A DNA stretch of 64,000 bases from Terana coerulea. Taxonomy: Eukaryota > Basidiomycota > Agaricomycetes > Polyporales > Phanerochaetaceae. The stretch covers positions 1-64,000 of the forward strand of contig JAKOGH010000261.1 of the NCBI GenBank assembly GCA_024811115.1, in the 5' to 3' direction. Below are positions 34,471-46,349 of the stretch, one piece after another. A program made the position numbers and the translations under genes. How positions within the stretch are numbered: position 1 is the first letter of the stretch; each line of letters opens with the position of its first letter. Below the pieces are notes generated by a model. The model made no database searches and had not been told where the DNA came from. It worked only from the letters and a program-made list of their open reading frames with translations.

Positions 34471-35374
34471 CTACTGAAGAGTATAAGAGAACGCTGTTTG
34501 TAGTATGTCATAGCAAGGTAATGGCAGTTTTGGAGTGGCTTAAACTTAACTATAAGAAGCACAAAATATTGCAATATCAGAAGCATAGCATAAAGGAATA
34601 TTCTGAACATAAGCCATCAGTTACTGTAAATTATTATATAAAAAATACAATTAAAGATCCAGAATCCGCTGCAGTACATGATAAAGAAGAGGATAAAGAC
34701 ACTACAGAAGGACAATGCCTTTTTACTATGCATACTCTTATAACTAAGGAGCTAACTGAGTTAATTAGCAAAAACAACTGTATGAAGATTCGCAATAAAG
34801 CTTTCCTACATTATAAACAAAGTGGCAAGGCTGTGGGTATAACTCATTCTTTAACTCCTGAGCCATTATATGATAATCTTCAATTATACCCACAAATAAG
34901 TTTTTGCCTATTTTCATATAGGCTTAATGGAATTAGTAGCATAATTGATAGCACTCATATTTCTGATAAATAGCATATGCAGCATTTTCAGCAAAATAAC
35001 TACTTTCCTTTGATTGCTTTTAATTATTAACATATTTAAAAAAGCGTTACTAGTATATTTTTGCTTGTAACTAGAGATCATTTTAGCACTATTGCAGAAA
35101 GATTATTGAAGATAAAAAAAGCCAATCTAACTGAACTGATAGATACACTGAAGCAAGGGCTTATTAATTTGAAAGAATTGTCAGATGAAGAAAAGGAGTG
35201 CTTTAAAATTATCAATGATATAAACTACATAGATGCTCATGTATCCGGCTCTATTAGCAGCAGGAATTTTTGAAAAATAAAATATGGTCTTTAACATCAT
35301 ATCTAAATGCACTAAGCTGGTTTGTCACTTTTTGCACTAGTAAATACAGCACATTCTGCTGCAATTGACTTTGT
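34471..35374 (+). pseudogene. Helitron H3: DUF6570 and Rep N-domain fragment
   Basis: The ORF 34,446-34,973 includes TTEEYKRTLFVVCHSKVMA, VLEWLKLN and DPESAAVHDKEEDKDTTEG, matching H1 21,754-21,257 and H2 from 44,440. It continues through YPQISFCLFSYRLNGISS. A second ORF, 35,061-35,273, reads ARDHF-like TRDHFSTIAERLLKIKKAN, then DEEKECFKIINDINYIDAHV (family: EEK-CF-LINDLDHVGGHV). Sequence corresponding to DIISKSTKLVCHF follows. The right side is interrupted by M2-f; the left side is lost at M1-a. Confidence 0.8.
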
Positions 35375-35376
35375 TA

Positions 35377-35930
35377 CAGTAAAGCTCAAAAATAACACAA
35401 ATAGAGTTAGCAGGCTTAGAAAGATTGGCTCATATCTTTATAATTTAAAAGGCTCTTAATATAAATATTTTATGATTGGAAAGCCCATAATGAAACTTTA
35501 TTTAGGTGTAGCCATATTACTATATATAATAAGTATGGATAGATAAATGTGCGCTATATGCTAAACTTGCATTTTGAACGAATCAACTATATCTTAGCAA
35601 TACAATATGCTACAGACATGTTTCATAGCTTAAAGTAAACCTGTGCACATTTTCTTTTAAGATTATATTGGGTATTTTCACTCTCTACCCTATTTATTAC
35701 ACTGTATCGCAAATAATATGAGTCATCATATTGCAACAACATAAACACACTGTATTTTCGCATTAAGTGGCTATGTATAGCTATGCTTTTATAAAAATAT
35801 GCATATTGGCAATTCAGATTTTATATATAATAAAGTTTAGTTTGCATATATACATTTCCACATATATATATATTATAACCTATTAACTAACTACTCATAA
35901 GAAATATTGCACTACTAAGGAATTAGCTTG
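35377..35930 (+). mobile_element. M2-f: left part of an M2 element in H3
   Basis: It begins CAGTAAAGCTCAAAAATAAC after TA (35,375-35,376), inside Helitron sequence that is continuous in H2 at ~45,350. It includes the arm sequence AAACTTGCATTTTGAACG and an M2-like interior to about 35,930. The right arm is not seen. Confidence 0.6.
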
Positions 35931-36559
35931 CTAGCATGCAAAGCCGCATAATATTGCTTAGATAGCAAATATGCCTGGGTTATGATTTCTGAGTTTATGA
36001 AGAAATATTTTGTACAGCTAGTGTATTGGGGCAGCTTTTGACTGTGGAACATGAACCTGCTTGGAGCTCAATAAGATTCCGCAAATTCTGCGAATATGTA
36101 AACAAGCTTCTAAGCATGAGAACACATTATAAAAATATATCTGGCATTTGTGGTAATGTTTTGCATTTACAACAGTAGTTATTGCACATAATACCAGTTT
36201 TTCTGAGTATAAGTACAGTAGCCATGGCTCAAGGCCATGAAAATAGCTGTGACACTGGGTATTTCTGCCCATTTTTCCAGGAGAAAATTTCTGGAATATC
36301 GAAGTTAAGAATAAAACTATAGTACAAATTTTCCAACTGGCAAAATTTGAACCACTTAGAATGAAAAATCGCAGAAAGTGAGTACAATCTTGATAAATCA
36401 ACCACGCTGTCAAGATTGTACCATGTTTACTCACCAAACAAAACTTGGTTCAGTTCATTATTTTTCCATGGGATTTGTACCGGTTTAGCATAAGCCTCAA
36501 TCGGTAGAAATACCCCGTGTGAATAATCACAGACACTTGGGTTATTCTATAAAATATGT
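35931..36559. other. AT-rich interval, no gene assigned
   Basis: The one ORF of note (36,018-36,437, -, 139 codons) has no recognisable domain. Parts (TCTGCGAATATGTAAACAAG, TATATCTGGCATTTGTGG) are repeated near 41,080-41,140, so this is repeat sequence. Confidence 0.5.
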
Positions 36560-36920
36560 GCAAATTGCTGTACAATTTATGAAATCTTATCTGTATTTTG
36601 AAACCACACTTTGTTACTGCTATTTGCTATTCAAGGTGAATCATAGCCTTAAAAACCCAGATAAATGCAAAGAGTTGTGAGTATATTTGTAAAGATGCAT
36701 ACATATGGAGAACACATGTTTGCATGCCTAGCAAATGCTTTTCCACTGTTTTAATGATAACAAGCCCTTGAATCTTACTTTCAACACAATGCAAGCCTCA
36801 TAGCTTTGGCTGTGGATATTTCAAGGTCACAATTGTAATCCAAAATGATTCTAACATTTTTATACACATGTGTGAATATTTCCATGATATATGGTATTCT
36901 ACTTATATTTAGTACTACAG
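36560..36920 (+). repeat. ~310-bp satellite, one to two units
   Basis: It shares with 41,910-42,530 the motifs ACTTTGTTACTGCT, GATGCATA, GAACACATGTTTGCATGC, ATAACAAGCCCTTGAATCTTAC and GCCTCATAGCTT. Successive unit marks fall near 36,570 and 36,885. Confidence 0.65.
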
Positions 36921-37459
36921 TCTGTTACTGCTACTTATGTCTAAAGATTTACATGCACAAAAGCACTTAGCTTACCCTTTCCCATTAGGTGCTTGACCAA
37001 CTAAACCAAGCCTCTGTCTGCCTGAATGCTTCATGATTGCAAGCATTGCATCCTTTTCCACACTTCCCCACATTGCCCTTAGCACATTACTTGTATTTCT
37101 ACCTAACTCTTAGCTACCAGGTCATATACTTTATGCAGATTACATTAATGAATCTGTCATGTTTTATTACACTTGTCTCGCTAAACTCAGTCCTCCTCTT
37201 CAAGGTTATTGCTAGCCGCAGCCTGCATTGTTCAGGTCTTTACATACCCACTAATGTAGTTATAAGCCAGCATTGGTAATTAATAAGCTTTGCCATACTG
37301 TAAAGAGTGAGGAGAAGGATGTCAGAGGTGTATACAATAAAATGCAATATTGGCTAGCAGTGGCTAACATTATTTGGTATGTACTTTGTCTCTGTATTAC
37401 CTCTTTAACTTTGTCATCATTCTTTTCAAAGCTTAAGTTATTATTTTCCTACATTTACC
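36921..37459. other. AT-rich interval, no gene assigned
   Basis: Two short plus-strand ORFs (37,037-37,279 and 37,273-37,470) overlap slightly. Neither has motifs I recognise; the first is Leu/Phe-rich. Confidence 0.45.
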
Positions 37460-38284
37460 AGGACCCCTGATTATAGGGTGAGGAGGCTACTCGGGATTTT
37501 TGCCGAGCCCAAGGTGGCATGTCCGTACTTTTACGACCTAGATTTGTCCGGATTTCGGACATAGCCTTCAGTTTTCTCTAAATTTGTCCGGATTCTTAGA
37601 GTAGCCAAATTTTTCGGCAAAATAACTGCGATAAAAAGCGCAAAAACCGTGACAAATTCCGCATTATCTAACAACATGTATGCAAATCTGTGCCAGAAGG
37701 CAGGAGGTAGGTAGTCAGAGGTAAGTTAAGTGCAATAAAGCTTGCACGAGTACTGTCATGCAGTAGTTTCGATATGTATTCTGTACACACAGAATATACC
37801 TCTTGTAAGTCTTCGCAATGTATTGAGGCAGTGTCTTCTGATTGAGGCAGCGTTTCTGTGCACCTATTTATCCGGCTTGAAGACAGGCTCATGGGCGTCG
37901 TCAGGAATGTCAATGACATTCATTAAGGCATAGTCAGAAGGCATCAGTAGGTGATCGGTGTTGCAATGAGCAGACAAGTCACAAAAATTAATCAGAAATA
38001 GACTGCAATGCAAGCTATGGCCACTAGATAATTTACAATGAACTTGAGCATTACCAAGGTGGCTACAGCGGATAACCTTAGATCAATGGCCACTGATGGT
38101 GTATTCAAATGTCCGATTGTGGACCAGCCTGCCCGGTGACCCAACTCTATTGTCCGGGATATTTCGACTAGCTGGGGTGTCCGTTTGGGGCCCATGTTCG
38201 TACTTTCAAGCAGCTTTCGGCTCGATTTGGCTTAAATTTATCCAGATTGTTGAGTAGCCTCCTGAGCCTATAAGTACGGGTCCT
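37460..38284. mobile_element. hAT-like non-autonomous element (825 bp)
   Basis: The ends are inverted: AGGACCC...GGTGAGGAGGCTACTC on the left, and GAGTAGCCTCCTGAGCC...GGGTCCT on the right. A perfect 8-bp direct repeat, CATTTACC, flanks it (37,452-37,459 and 38,285-38,292). Eight-base duplications are the hallmark of hAT elements. The interior has repeated TTTGTCCGGATT motifs and an 83-codon ORF (37,668-37,919, -) that is not a transposase. Confidence 0.8.
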
Positions 38285-38292
38285 CATTTACC

Positions 38293-40373
38293 TCTTAATA
38301 TTTACTGCTATAGCATATCTGTAGTACCTTTGCCACTATTAAGTCTTTCCTTATTCCACTTCACATAGCACTGCTATCATAACTTAGCTTCTAAGCCACA
38401 CAGAGCCAGAATGAAGATCAGCTAGATGAGATCAGCTGCTTTGTCACAATCTTACACTTCGGCTACCTTTGCAACTATGATGGGAGTGGCAACTTGACGA
38501 GCGCCGAGGGTCAACTTTGAAACCCTCTAAGGTTCTTTTGACCTCTCATTTTTAGTAATGCTATATAGTGCAAAATACACTCATTTAGCATAGCTTTGAA
38601 GTTTACAGGACAAAATTTGAATAACTCAAAATTAGGGTTTTGGGAGCTAGATTTGGCCGTTTATGGGCGCTTATTGAATATTTAAATCATTATAAATTCA
38701 TTTATACATTGTAGTCAAGTATAAATGCATAGCACATGCCTATTGTCACTGCTTGCAGAGAGCAGAAGTGATTTGGAAAGATATAAACTGGTTTGATTGA
38801 GGACATATACCTCCTTCATGAGCCCAGACGAGGTCTTAAAGTGTACACTAGAGATTACAAAACCGCTGACTAGCTAAGAATTTGGCCGTTTTTCTAGGGT
38901 TAGGGTTACATTTTCTGATTTTTCCCGCATTGAAATTTATCATGGAACAGGCGTACTTTTATGCTAAAATTCAAGTCTGCGAACTCATACAAAAATTGTG
39001 CCAGATTGACATGAAGTCACTGCTGCCACTATACTGACTCTTATCAACAACAGCCAGACTAACACTCAATAACTGCTATTCTAGCTGAGTTTAAAGTCAC
39101 CAGAAAGATCTCATGGAAAGGCATGCACGTTCGCACATATGTTGATGAAGACTGAATGCTAGAGACAAAGCTTTTATTTTATATCAAACCATGCAATTAT
39201 CCAGTCTTTTAAGTTGAATGGCAAAGGATTGGATATTTACTGCAAGTATTGATGAGCACATAGTGCTTTATTACAATAGTATTGGATCTAAGCACATTTT
39301 ACACAATCTACACAACTACATAGCTTTAGCTTTAGCTCTAGCTCTATATTTTAGCAAAGTGAATTTACAGCATTATAGTGAATTATTGGCTATATCAAAG
39401 CTGGCTCCTAACATTTTTATCACTTACTATCATTTCTTGAGCGCTAGAATACATACAGCTATCCACTTCATTACAATGTGGGAAGCTGCAACTTGCTAAC
39501 AAAGTTAAATAACCTCAGTCTTAGCATAGATGTCCGAGTTATTTTTGCATTAGTGGAACAATAGAGGGCATGAAAAGAGAACATTGATGTCTATATGCTA
39601 TATAGTAAAATGCTGCACCTCACTTTGCTATGAAGTAGAAGGCTTTAAAGCTGCTTATAAGTTTCGCTTATGTACATTTCCATCAGGTTAATAGAAGGAT
39701 AATTCAGAACAATTTCAGATATTAATCATATGCTACTGTACCTCTAATATTCAAATATAAAATGCTGCGAAGCTTTAACCTAGTTTTAAATGTATTTCAG
39801 CCATGCTCCCTCTAAGTAAAGTCCCTCACTCAACTTATAGAGCAGCAATTGTATTGTTTAGTGCATTGAGGCTTTGCTTTGCTGCTAAAAACCTCTTAAG
39901 AAACAATGTCTTGTCCTCAACAATACTAAAAGAATATATGCAGTTAGATAATAACCAGCATGTGATATAAGATCAAAGCTTACTAGGGATTTTCTCACTT
40001 CTTCGTAATTCTTGCACAGCTCAGCCACTTTACGCTTGCACTTGTTCACATCACCTTTATTTGTCATTCAGATGGCCAGCTCTTGAGCAAGATGTTGTCA
40101 ATGACCAGACTCAGATTATATCACTATTTAAGAGCTTCCTTTCAAGTGTTCTCTTTGTGCTTGCAGAATATATTTGGAATAATAGCCTGTGGGTGTGCAA
40201 ATGCTCTTCTTGGTTTTTTCTGAACACCTTGGCTTGAACTCATCTACTAGTGGATGTGACTTTTGAAAACACAAGCCCATTACAGTGATAAACATGTACT
40301 AGGTCCAATGTACAGTTTTTTTTATACAAACTAGTAAGCTGTTGAGATATATATTAAATAAACACAGTGTGCT
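38293..40373. other. AT-rich interval, no gene assigned
   Basis: A 93-codon ORF (39,218-39,499, +) contains a short ALALALAL run caused by TAGCTT hexamer repeats (39,318-39,346). No family features. TAGGGTTAGGGTTA occurs once at about 38,895 and is too short to be a telomere tract. Confidence 0.5.
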
Positions 40374-40890
40374 ACATTGTTCTCTTTATGCAAACTACTT
40401 CGGAGTTTGTTTTAGTCTATTCAGACTAGTGTTCTGCTTTATTTGAATTTATAAACTGTGTGGATGCTTGTTTTAATTTATAAAAATCAGTTTTCTGTCT
40501 ATTTGGTTTAAGAAAACAGCTTTAAAGTTTATTTCCGCTTAATAAATTTTACTTATCTATTTTCTTTAGCCCATTAAATAGGCTTACAGCTTGCTTTGAA
40601 ATTTAAAAATTGACTTAGTATTTGTTTTATATCTATAAAATAGCTGTAGTATTTGTGTTCAAATAATACAGACTGCTTTGCTATATTTGTAAAGTGTATC
40701 AAACACTTAATGAGTTTGGTTTAATTTTAAAAGGTGGTATACTACTTTGTTTGTCTTAAAAAACTGATATACAATTTGTTTTGTTTATCAAACATTGGCA
40801 ATGTTTTATTTAATCAAAGCAAGCTGCACATTTGGTTTATTTAAGCTATATAAAAACAATGTAGATGTTGGTTTTATATATTCAGGGCGT
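40374..40890 (+). repeat. Degenerate ~30-bp minisatellite, about 17 units
   Basis: Successive units have the pattern TTTGTTTTAATTTATAAAAACTG followed by 6-8 variable bases (for example near 40,405, 40,467, 40,625, 40,653 and 40,745). Spacing is mostly 28-34 bp. Units are strongly diverged and have no exact repeat/spacer structure. Confidence 0.7.
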
Positions 40891-41909
40891 TTAATTTCGT
40901 TCTAACATAAAATGTTACCTCGACTATACTGCTTATGTCCATAATGCAATGATAAAAATGACCTGATAATTACAATTTCTCAGTTCATAAAGAAACATTT
41001 TGCATGGCCAGCACATTAGGGCAGCTTTTGACTTTGTAAGATTTTAAGTGTTCATTCCAATAAATTTCCACAAATTCTGAACAAATTTTAGCAAGCTTAT
41101 GAGCATAAGAAAGCCATATGTTAATATACCTGGCATTTGTGGTAACATCTGCATTTACAACAGTGGTTATATTATATAGTAGCAGTTTATTCTAAATATA
41201 AGCATACTGCACATAGCTAGAGGCTGTGTAAACTGCTAGTTATATCCATACATGTGGTTGGCACACTTTGTAATGTATGATGGGCCCTGCTGGACAGAAT
41301 GCTCTCGTCTGATAATTTCTTGATTTTGGTCTGGCAAATACTAATCTTGCAGCTGATTAAACACCTGCCTATTTAGGTATGTTCTCTTCCGAATGATGTC
41401 AAAGTGATATTCTATCTATTTCTGTAGTAACCATTATAATGAGCTCTAAGCACTATAACTGCCCGTGGGTAATGAATAGCCTTTACGACTAAGTTAGATA
41501 TGGAAGGGTACACCACTATAAGATACAACATATTATGTAATTAGAAAGCTACCAATCCTGGAAGGATAGAGACATAAGTGCTCGATTTTCTCATATCTGT
41601 GACTGCACCATTCACCCTTTCCACTTTGGGAAAAGAGTTGGTGAATAAGTGCTTAAGTGCACCTACTCATGTTATGTTCAAACAACAGAGATGCATAACT
41701 AACAATATAAGAGCACGAAAAATTACCATATAAGGGTGATATCATTGCATGTATCAGCACAAGTATGTTTGCAAGAACAAAAAAAAGAGTATGTGTAAGA
41801 TCACTGCGTTGTAAGAACAAGATTTTTTTAAACAAGCGCTACAAGATCAAGATCAAGAGATGGGTGCGCAAATAATATTATCCAATGGAGTCCCTCATAG
41901 TAACGTGTG
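40891..41909. other. AT-rich interval, no gene assigned
   Basis: Sequence near 41,000-41,200 repeats parts of 36,000-36,200. No ORF over 60 codons has recognisable features. Confidence 0.45.
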
Positions 41910-42530
41910 TGGATATTGCCGTAATTTATGATATTTTATTTTGCATTTGAGCACTATACTCCTTTACATTTACTCATTAGCCAGAGTAAATTCGGAGAAT
42001 TATAAAATTTTCACAGAAAAGCATATAAATGTAGAAAACATGTCTATGTGCTTTTTGGATGCTATTGCTCTGTTCGGATGATAATAAGCCCTTGAATCTC
42101 ACTTTCATGCAATTTAAGCCATAATATAAGCCTCATAGCTTAAGCTATGAATGTATTGAGATCTTAATCAAGTCCGAAAATGCTTACAACATGCTTTTAT
42201 GTATGCTTAAATATGTTTATGATCTTCAGTATTTTATCAGCATTTTGGTACTATACTCTGTAACTGCTGCTCACCTAAGTAAATCATAGACTTAAAAGCA
42301 AAGTAAATTTCACTCATTATGAAGATATTTGTAAAGACTCATGTGTACGTAGAACACGTATCTGCATGCTTGTTAAATGCTATTCTGCTGTTTAGATGGT
42401 AAGAAGCCCTTGAAACTCATATTTTCCGCAATTTATACTGTATAGCTCAAGCTGTGGATGTCCTAAAATGGCAGTTATATTCCACAATGCCTAAAAGGTG
42501 CCATTGCATATGCATGAACATTTGGAGGAT
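41910..42530 (+). repeat. ~310-bp satellite, about two units
   Basis: Unit marks (TATGGTATTxTATTTTGCATTT or CAGTATTTTATCAGCATTTT) fall near 41,925, 42,212 and 42,525. Each unit holds GATAATAAGCCCTTGAATCT-like and GCCTCATAGCTT-like motifs. It lies directly 5' of Helitron H2, as the inverted array at 23.6-24.5 kb lies 5' of H1. Confidence 0.65.
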
Positions 42531-43569
42531 TTATGGTATTATATTTGGCTTATAGTGCACTGCTTTATACTTGCTACCTAGAGCTATATCCAAGTATATC
42601 ACATGCAATCCATCACCTAGTGCTTATGCTATGGCTGGTGTCTCTATGGCAACACTTAAAGACTTGCTTACATTATTTTTACTACTTCAACCCCATTCAG
42701 CTGGTTAAAATTACAAGCTCACTGTCTAAAACGGTGAGCAAACTTGCCAAAGCTGTAACACCTCAAATTAGTTGGTCAATCAGAGTTTAACAATAAGCGC
42801 CCATACAAGCCCTAAACAAGTTCCATGCTCTGCAAGCCTTATCTTTTATTGTCTGTCTTGCAACTCTTCCTCTTGCCACTACCACTATCTTTGATACAAA
42901 CTCAAGTGTTATAGATATCAATAAGGGTACAACATTTTATACCTCTCTGCTAGCGCTCTAAAGTCTTTTGCTATGCCTTAAGCATAGCATTAGGCTTATG
43001 ATAGCTTGTTAAGTGCTTGTAATGGTATAAATGATATAATAGGCACCTATATAGAAAGTTCTATTTTGCTTAGCAACTTGATATTACGTAGCACTGACCT
43101 AGAAAGTCTTCAGCCAGATAATGGCATGGTTTTGAACACCTATTTAGAAAGTCACATAACAGATATCAATCCAGAAAGTTACCTAACAAACACTATTCCA
43201 GAAAGTTACCTGATAGACATTAATTCTGAAAATCTCCAGCCATTTTATAATGTAATTTGGGGCACTACTGCAAAAAGTCCCCAGCTAAGTGATGACATAG
43301 TTATGGGCATTATGAAAAGCGTATACTGTTGGATAATATGATTTTGGGCACCAAAAGGATAACTCTCTGGAATTTAGACAATGTAGCAGTAAAAACAACT
43401 ATAAAAACTTTGAAAATGTCTCTTACAATGAAGCATTCTATGACAATGTGTATAGCTAGACTATATCACTTTATATGTAGTTATGTGTGCTTTACACCAC
43501 TCTAAGGCATAGTGTGCATGTTTTAGCTTTTGCTACTGTAAGCTGTTTTTCCAAAGACAAGTTATATAG
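42531..43569 (+). mobile_element. 5' part of Helitron H2, with short internal repeats
   Basis: It is the inverted counterpart of 22,801-23,640. ORF 43,006-43,341 (111 codons) contains repeated ESxLxxxNP units (YLESHITDINP, ESYLTNTIP, ESYLIDINS), about 36 bp each. H1 lacks this tract. In both copies the block leads into the conserved N-terminal Helitron segment. Confidence 0.55.
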
Positions 43570-45414
43570 AAGCATAACTTTATGCAAAAAATCAAAGCAA
43601 TGGCTATAATATTCCAATACAGTGGCTTTTTACTAGTTAAACTTCAAAGTAATTTATTCCATAAATCAATTTTAACAGTTTGGATATGCTTTGATATAAA
43701 AGAAAAGTACTTAGTAATAGCATTGAAGAGAAGTGAAAAGTTAGAAAAGTTAACAAATAAACTGCTTTGGAACTTTAACTACATAGTAGCTTGAATGTAG
43801 TAATTGCTAATAAAATATACGCGCTTGCTGGATATATACATAGCAGTGATTAATATCTGTTTTCAAATGTAATAGCTTTACCAATTCCAATTGATATATT
43901 ATGTAGAAAAGCAGCGCACAATAGACTTGAGGTATAGCCCAAAAGCATAGCATTTGAATACTAGCTTTGCAAAGTGAGAAAAATGAGGCTGCATAATCTT
44001 TGAAGCTTCAACATCTATCAAACAGTCAATATTGCTATGTAAAATCCAGTATCCTTTGGATTGCTTAATTACCAGTGATATTACTCAAGTTGATTGTATA
44101 TCTGCAAATGATTTGATTTCTGATATATCAGGGCCTATTTTGCCTCTAACTGTAGGCGTATTTGTAGTTCTTGCACTTTTAGCTTGCAAAATGGCAATAT
44201 ATCCAAGCTAGCATTGGTTAACGGCTTATGGCTTGGAAATGTACTGATAGTATTACAAAACTTGAACTAGACTGAACAACTGCTGATTTTAAGGATTATT
44301 TGCAACTATTATATTGCCAGAATGTTAGCATCAAAAAATGCACAAAATATGAGCTAATGCAATCTGTCATAATGTATCAATTTTAAGAGTTATAAATGCT
44401 TTGCCTTCAAAGTGAGAAAAATTTAGACAGTGTTCTAGCATTTTTATCAATATCCTACTAAGCCTACTACTGAAGAGCATAAGAAAACACCATTTTTAGT
44501 ATGTCATAGCAAGGCATTAGCAGCATTGGAATAGCTTAAACTCAACTACAAGAACTATCAAAACATTGAAATATCAGAGGATAGTATGAAGGAGTATTTT
44601 AAAGACAAGCCACTAGTTGCTATAGATTATCATGAGGAAAATGCAACTAAGGATCCAGAATCCACTGCCATAAATAGTAAAAAAAAGAATAAAGGCACTA
44701 CAGAAGGCCAATGCCCTTTACTATACATACTCTGACAAAATGAGTGTATGAAAATTTGCAACAAAGCTTTACTATATTTCAAATAAGGTGAAAAGGCTTT
44801 GGCTATAACTCGTTTTTAACTTCTCAGTCATTATATGGCAATCCTTAATTGCATTCACAAATGTTGCCCTGGCTATTTCTATATGGACTTGGTGGAATAA
44901 GTCGCACAATTAGTTGTGCTCATATTTCTAATAAACAGCATATACAGCATTTAATAATGTATCATGACAAGCGCTTCTAGCAAAATAATTACTTTTCATT
45001 GATTGCCTTTAATTATCGGCAAATTAAGAAAAGCACTACTGGTGGATTTTTGCTTGTAGCCAGAGATCATTTTAGCATTATTGCAGAAAGATTATCGAAA
45101 ATGAAAGAAGCTACTGTAACTAAACTGATGGATAAGCTAAAGAAAGAGCCTGTCAATCTAAAAAAAGTTGCCAGATAAAGAAAAGGAGTGCTTCAAAATT
45201 ATCAATGATATAAACTATATAGGTGCTTATGTACTAGGCTCAATTATAAGTAGAAAGAATATAAGAAATGGAATATAGTCTTTGACATCATATCTAAGAG
45301 CACTAAGCTGGTTTGTTACTTTTGCGCTAGTAGATATAACATATCCTGTTGTAATTTACTTTGCTGATATCAATTAGATGGTATATCCATCATTTTGGGG
45401 CTATAACAAGCATG

Positions 45415-46007
45415 TAAGACTCATTGAAAATTGTCACAAATTTCCCTCAGTGCTAGTCCACAGCGCTTAGAGTGTAGCATTAAGTCACAGGACATGTCAC
45501 CAAGTCGTCACACAGCATTATAAGATGCTAGATCAGTTTGCCATGTGCTTGTCACATGAACATCAGAATATGCCTTATACGGACATAGGATCCAGGACTC
45601 TGGTCTGGAACTGTTCTGAACTATGGCCTCAGTATGATGTTAGTATGACATCATAGACTGATAGTATATAGTAGCTCAATTAGGACATGTAGATAGTGTT
45701 GATGTTAGCATGATAGCTAGGTCAGGATCTAATAAAGGAGTTAGAGCGGTGGTATGCTCTAGAGCCTTAGTCATGAATCACCTGACTGTATCAGTCAGCA
45801 CATGGTATTGAAGGTCTTAGATAGTGTCTGGGGTCCCTCTACACATGTATATAAGAGGCTGGTCTATGAGCTAAACCTCAGACTCAACAAAATCGTTGAT
45901 TCATATCCACTCTACTAGCTCTACTCAAGTCCCTCTGCTTTCCCCACCTCTTTCAAGTCATCCTAGCAGGTGAGTATTGTAGTTTTGTGATAAGACTCAT
46001 TGAAAAT
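45415..46007 (+). repeat. LTR1-b: solo LTR in Helitron H2 with long target duplication
   Basis: The LTR spans 45,432-45,992 (TGTCACAAATTT...AGTTTTGTGATA). A 15-17 bp direct repeat, (TA)AGACTCATTGAAAAT, flanks it at 45,415-45,431 and 45,991-46,007. The uninterrupted homologous site in H1 (minus strand near 20,690-20,740) has this sequence once, so the repeat arose with the insertion. A TATATAAG box and GACTCAACAAA start motif are intact. CAG|GTGAGT lies at 45,967-45,975. Confidence 0.85.
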
Positions 46008-46349
46008 AATCTTATAGCTGGAGCAAGATTTATCAAAGTTATAGTTGATGCATTTATCAAACATGTCTTAGATGTAAGTTTGCAGCATTCAGGAGTACAT
46101 GGAAAGACATCAGAATATTAAAGAGCAGTAGAACAATAAAGCTGTTTGACATTGAATATGCATATGCTTATACAGAACAAAGATTTCTTAACACTTCAGA
46201 GAATTGAAGACAGAATTCTAAATTCAGACTGACTTTCAAAAGCACATAATAGAATATTTGGAAAGTGTCCTTATTAAAGACCTTATTAATAAAACAATGA
46301 GTGAAATGAAAAAAAAAATCAATTTGCAGCTAAGAAACAGTTCCAACTA

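Noticed and set aside
36018..36437. 139-codon minus ORF as a gene
   Set aside because: Part of the sequence is repeated near 41.0-41.2 kb without the frame.
38891..38912. Telomere tract (TAGGGTTAGGGTTA)
   Set aside because: Only about two units of TTAGGG, with no array; likely chance.
40374..40890. Regularly spaced repeats as a CRISPR array
   Set aside because: Units are strongly degenerate, with no identical repeats or unique spacers, no cas genes, and a fungal context.
42640..42760. Classical RIP (CpA to TpA) as the main mutator
   Set aside because: The differences I checked fall mostly at CpG, which fits methyl-CpG deamination better; counts would be needed to settle it.
42533..42790. 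Conserved 85-codon gene shared with 23,385-23,636
   Set aside because: Both copies stay open, but differences are often amino-acid changing and the block is part of a repeat that also matches outside the ORF.
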